From Oceanicola sp. S124 (GTDB lineage: Bacteria > Pseudomonadota > Alphaproteobacteria > Rhodobacterales > Rhodobacteraceae), in contig NZ_AFPM01000031.1 in assembly GCF_000220565.1 (NCBI RefSeq), forward strand, positions 1 through 39,751: a stretch of DNA of 39,751 bases, given 5' to 3'. The notes under the pieces are model-generated. The model saw nothing but the letters and a program-made list of their open reading frames with translations. It was not told the origin of the DNA and ran no database searches. Of the stretch, positions 38,660 to 39,751 are shown piece by piece (the first letter of the stretch is position 1; each line of letters opens with the position of its first letter). The position numbers and the translations under genes are program-made.

Positions 38660-39751
38660 ATGCCCGTCATCACCTGCATCGACGACCTGAAGCGCCTGCA
38701 CAGGCGGCGCACGCCGAAGATGTTCTACGATTACTGCGAAAGCGGCTCGTGGACGGAACAGACCTTCCGCGAGAACACCTCGGACTTCCAGCAGATCCGG
38801 CTGAAGCAGCGGGTGGCCGTCGACATGACCAACCGCACGCTCGAATCCGAGATGATCGGCCAGAAGGTCGCCATGCCCGTGGCCCTGGCCCCGGTCGGAC
38901 TGACCGGCATGCAACGCGCCGACGGAGAGATCAAGGCGGCGAAGGCGGCCGAGAAATTCGGCGTGCCCTTCACCCTGTCGACCATGTCCATCTGCTCGAT
39001 CGAGGACGTGGCAGACCATACGACCAAGCCGTTCTGGTTCCAGCTCTACACGATGAAGGACCAGGATTACCTGCGCCGCCTGATCGAGCGCGCCAAGGCG
39101 GCCGGGTGTTCGGCCCTGGTGATCACCCTCGACCTTCAGATCCTCGGGCAGAGGCACAAGGACCTCAAGAACGGCCTCTCGGCGCCGCCCAAGCTGACAC
39201 CGACCGTGCTGGCCGATCTGGCCACCAAGTGGACCTGGGGGCTGGAGATGCTGGGCACCAAGCGGCGCAGCTTCGGCAATATCGTCGGCCATGCGAAGGG
39301 GGTGGACGACCCCTCGTCGCTGTTCTCCTGGACGGCCGAGCAGTTCGACCCGCGTCTCGACTGGAAGAAGATCGAAGAGATCAAGGAGATGTGGGGCGGC
39401 AAGGTGATCCTGAAGGGCGTGCTGGATCCCGAGGATGCGAAGATGGCCGCAAAGGTGGGCTGCGACGCGATCCTGGTGTCAAACCACGGCGGGCGGCAGC
39501 TGGACGGGGCGCTCAGCTCGATCCGCATGCTGGACCCGATCCTCGACGCGGTCGGCGACGATGTCGAGGTGCATCTGGATTCGGGCATCCGCTCGGGTCA
39601 GGACGTGCTGAAGGCGGTGTCGATGGGCGCCAAGGGCACCTTCATCGGCCGCGCCTTCGTGCATGGCCTCGGCGCCATGGGCGAAGCGGGCGTGACCCGC
39701 GCGCTGGAGGTGATCGCCAGGGAGATGGACATCTCGATGGCGCTCTGCGGC
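38660..39751 (+). CDS. lldD: FMN-dependent L-lactate dehydrogenase, 3' end beyond the window
   Basis: 364 codons of an alpha-hydroxy acid dehydrogenase (LldD/glycolate oxidase family); about 15-25 residues are missing at the window edge, judged by the usual 380-390. It oxidises L-lactate to pyruvate at the inner membrane, passing electrons to quinone. Visible are the N-terminal MFYDYCESGSWTE, MPVALAPVGLTGM (FMN site), WFQLYTMKD, the catalytic SNHGGRQLDGA (about 274-284, histidine base) and DSGIRSGQDVLKA (FMN phosphate loop). A GGGAG site precedes the ATG. Substrate specificity within the family (lactate versus other 2-hydroxy acids) is inferred from overall resemblance. Confidence 0.9.
   Translation, partial: MPVITCIDDLKRLHRRRTPKMFYDYCESGSWTEQTFRENTSDFQQIRLKQRVAVDMTNRTLESEMIGQKVAMPVALAPVGLTGMQRADGEIKAAKAAEKFGVPFTLSTMSICSIEDVADHTTKPFWFQLYTMKDQDYLRRLIERAKAAGCSALVITLDLQILGQRHKDLKNGLSAPPKLTPTVLADLATKWTWGLEMLGTKRRSFGNIVGHAKGVDDPSSLFSWTAEQFDPRLDWKKIEEIKEMWGGKVILKGVLDPEDAKMAAKVGCDAILVSNHGGRQLDGALSSIRMLDPILDAVGDDVEVHLDSGIRSGQDVLKAVSMGAKGTFIGRAFVHGLGAMGEAGVTRALEVIAREMDISMALCG

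Overview
The window is GC-rich DNA (roughly two thirds G+C) with dense coding on both strands, frequent ATGA and TGATG gene overlaps, and proteins typical of Rhodobacterales/Paracoccaceae-type Alphaproteobacteria. Taxonomy is inferred from protein character only. No rRNA, tRNA, CRISPR array, integrase or transposase was seen.

Left flank (1-4.1 kb), chromosomal housekeeping: a cold-shock protein, the ABC-F translation factor EttA, a small nucleotidyltransferase and tryptophan synthase alpha. A repeat-rich stretch (4126-4410) follows trpA.

Module 1 (4.4-23.2 kb) is a catabolic locus for a ureido or amide compound. A plus-strand operon encodes an ABC-type binding protein with no signal peptide, FdrA (AllF) split into a 511-aa and a 57-aa protein, two AllG-type DUF1116 proteins, and two Dpp-like transport ATPases. 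An IclR regulator and a divergent carbamate kinase-AllH (DUF2877) pair follow. A minus-strand operon supplies the missing transporter parts (Tat-exported binding protein, two permeases) and a metal-dependent amidohydrolase. An M20 amidohydrolase, an HbpS/GlcG-like protein and an SBF-like transporter complete it. FdrA/AllG/AllH/carbamate kinase is the gene set of E. coli oxamic transcarbamylase (allFGHK), which phosphorolyses oxalurate to oxamate and carbamoyl phosphate, from which carbamate kinase makes ATP. Here it appears rebuilt as an uptake-linked version with duplicated AllG and split AllF. Two nearly identical 15-bp partial palindromes precede the two main operons and are candidate IclR operators.

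Module 2 (23.6-36.9 kb) is a tight minus-strand operon: enolase-superfamily enzyme, ATP-dependent hydantoinase/oxoprolinase subunits HyuA and HyuB, a CYP199A-like P450, its [2Fe-2S] ferredoxin, an amidase, an SDR dehydrogenase and a gamma-glutamyltransferase-family Ntn hydrolase that may be an oxamate amidohydrolase (HpxW type). The matching flavin ferredoxin reductase lies divergently, coupled to an unrecognised 143-aa protein and followed by an XRE-cupin regulator. The AT-rich 685-bp control region holds palindromes, one resembling a box before the regulator gene, and an 11-codon ORF running into an intrinsic terminator, which looks like an attenuator.

The two modules together suggest a route in which a P450 oxidises a carboxylated ring compound, HyuAB and the amidase open it, and the AllFGH/carbamate kinase system recovers energy and ammonia from a carbamoylated product. 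That link is inference.

Right flank (37-39.75 kb): a secreted TPR protein, a two-helix membrane protein and a 3'-truncated L-lactate dehydrogenase gene.
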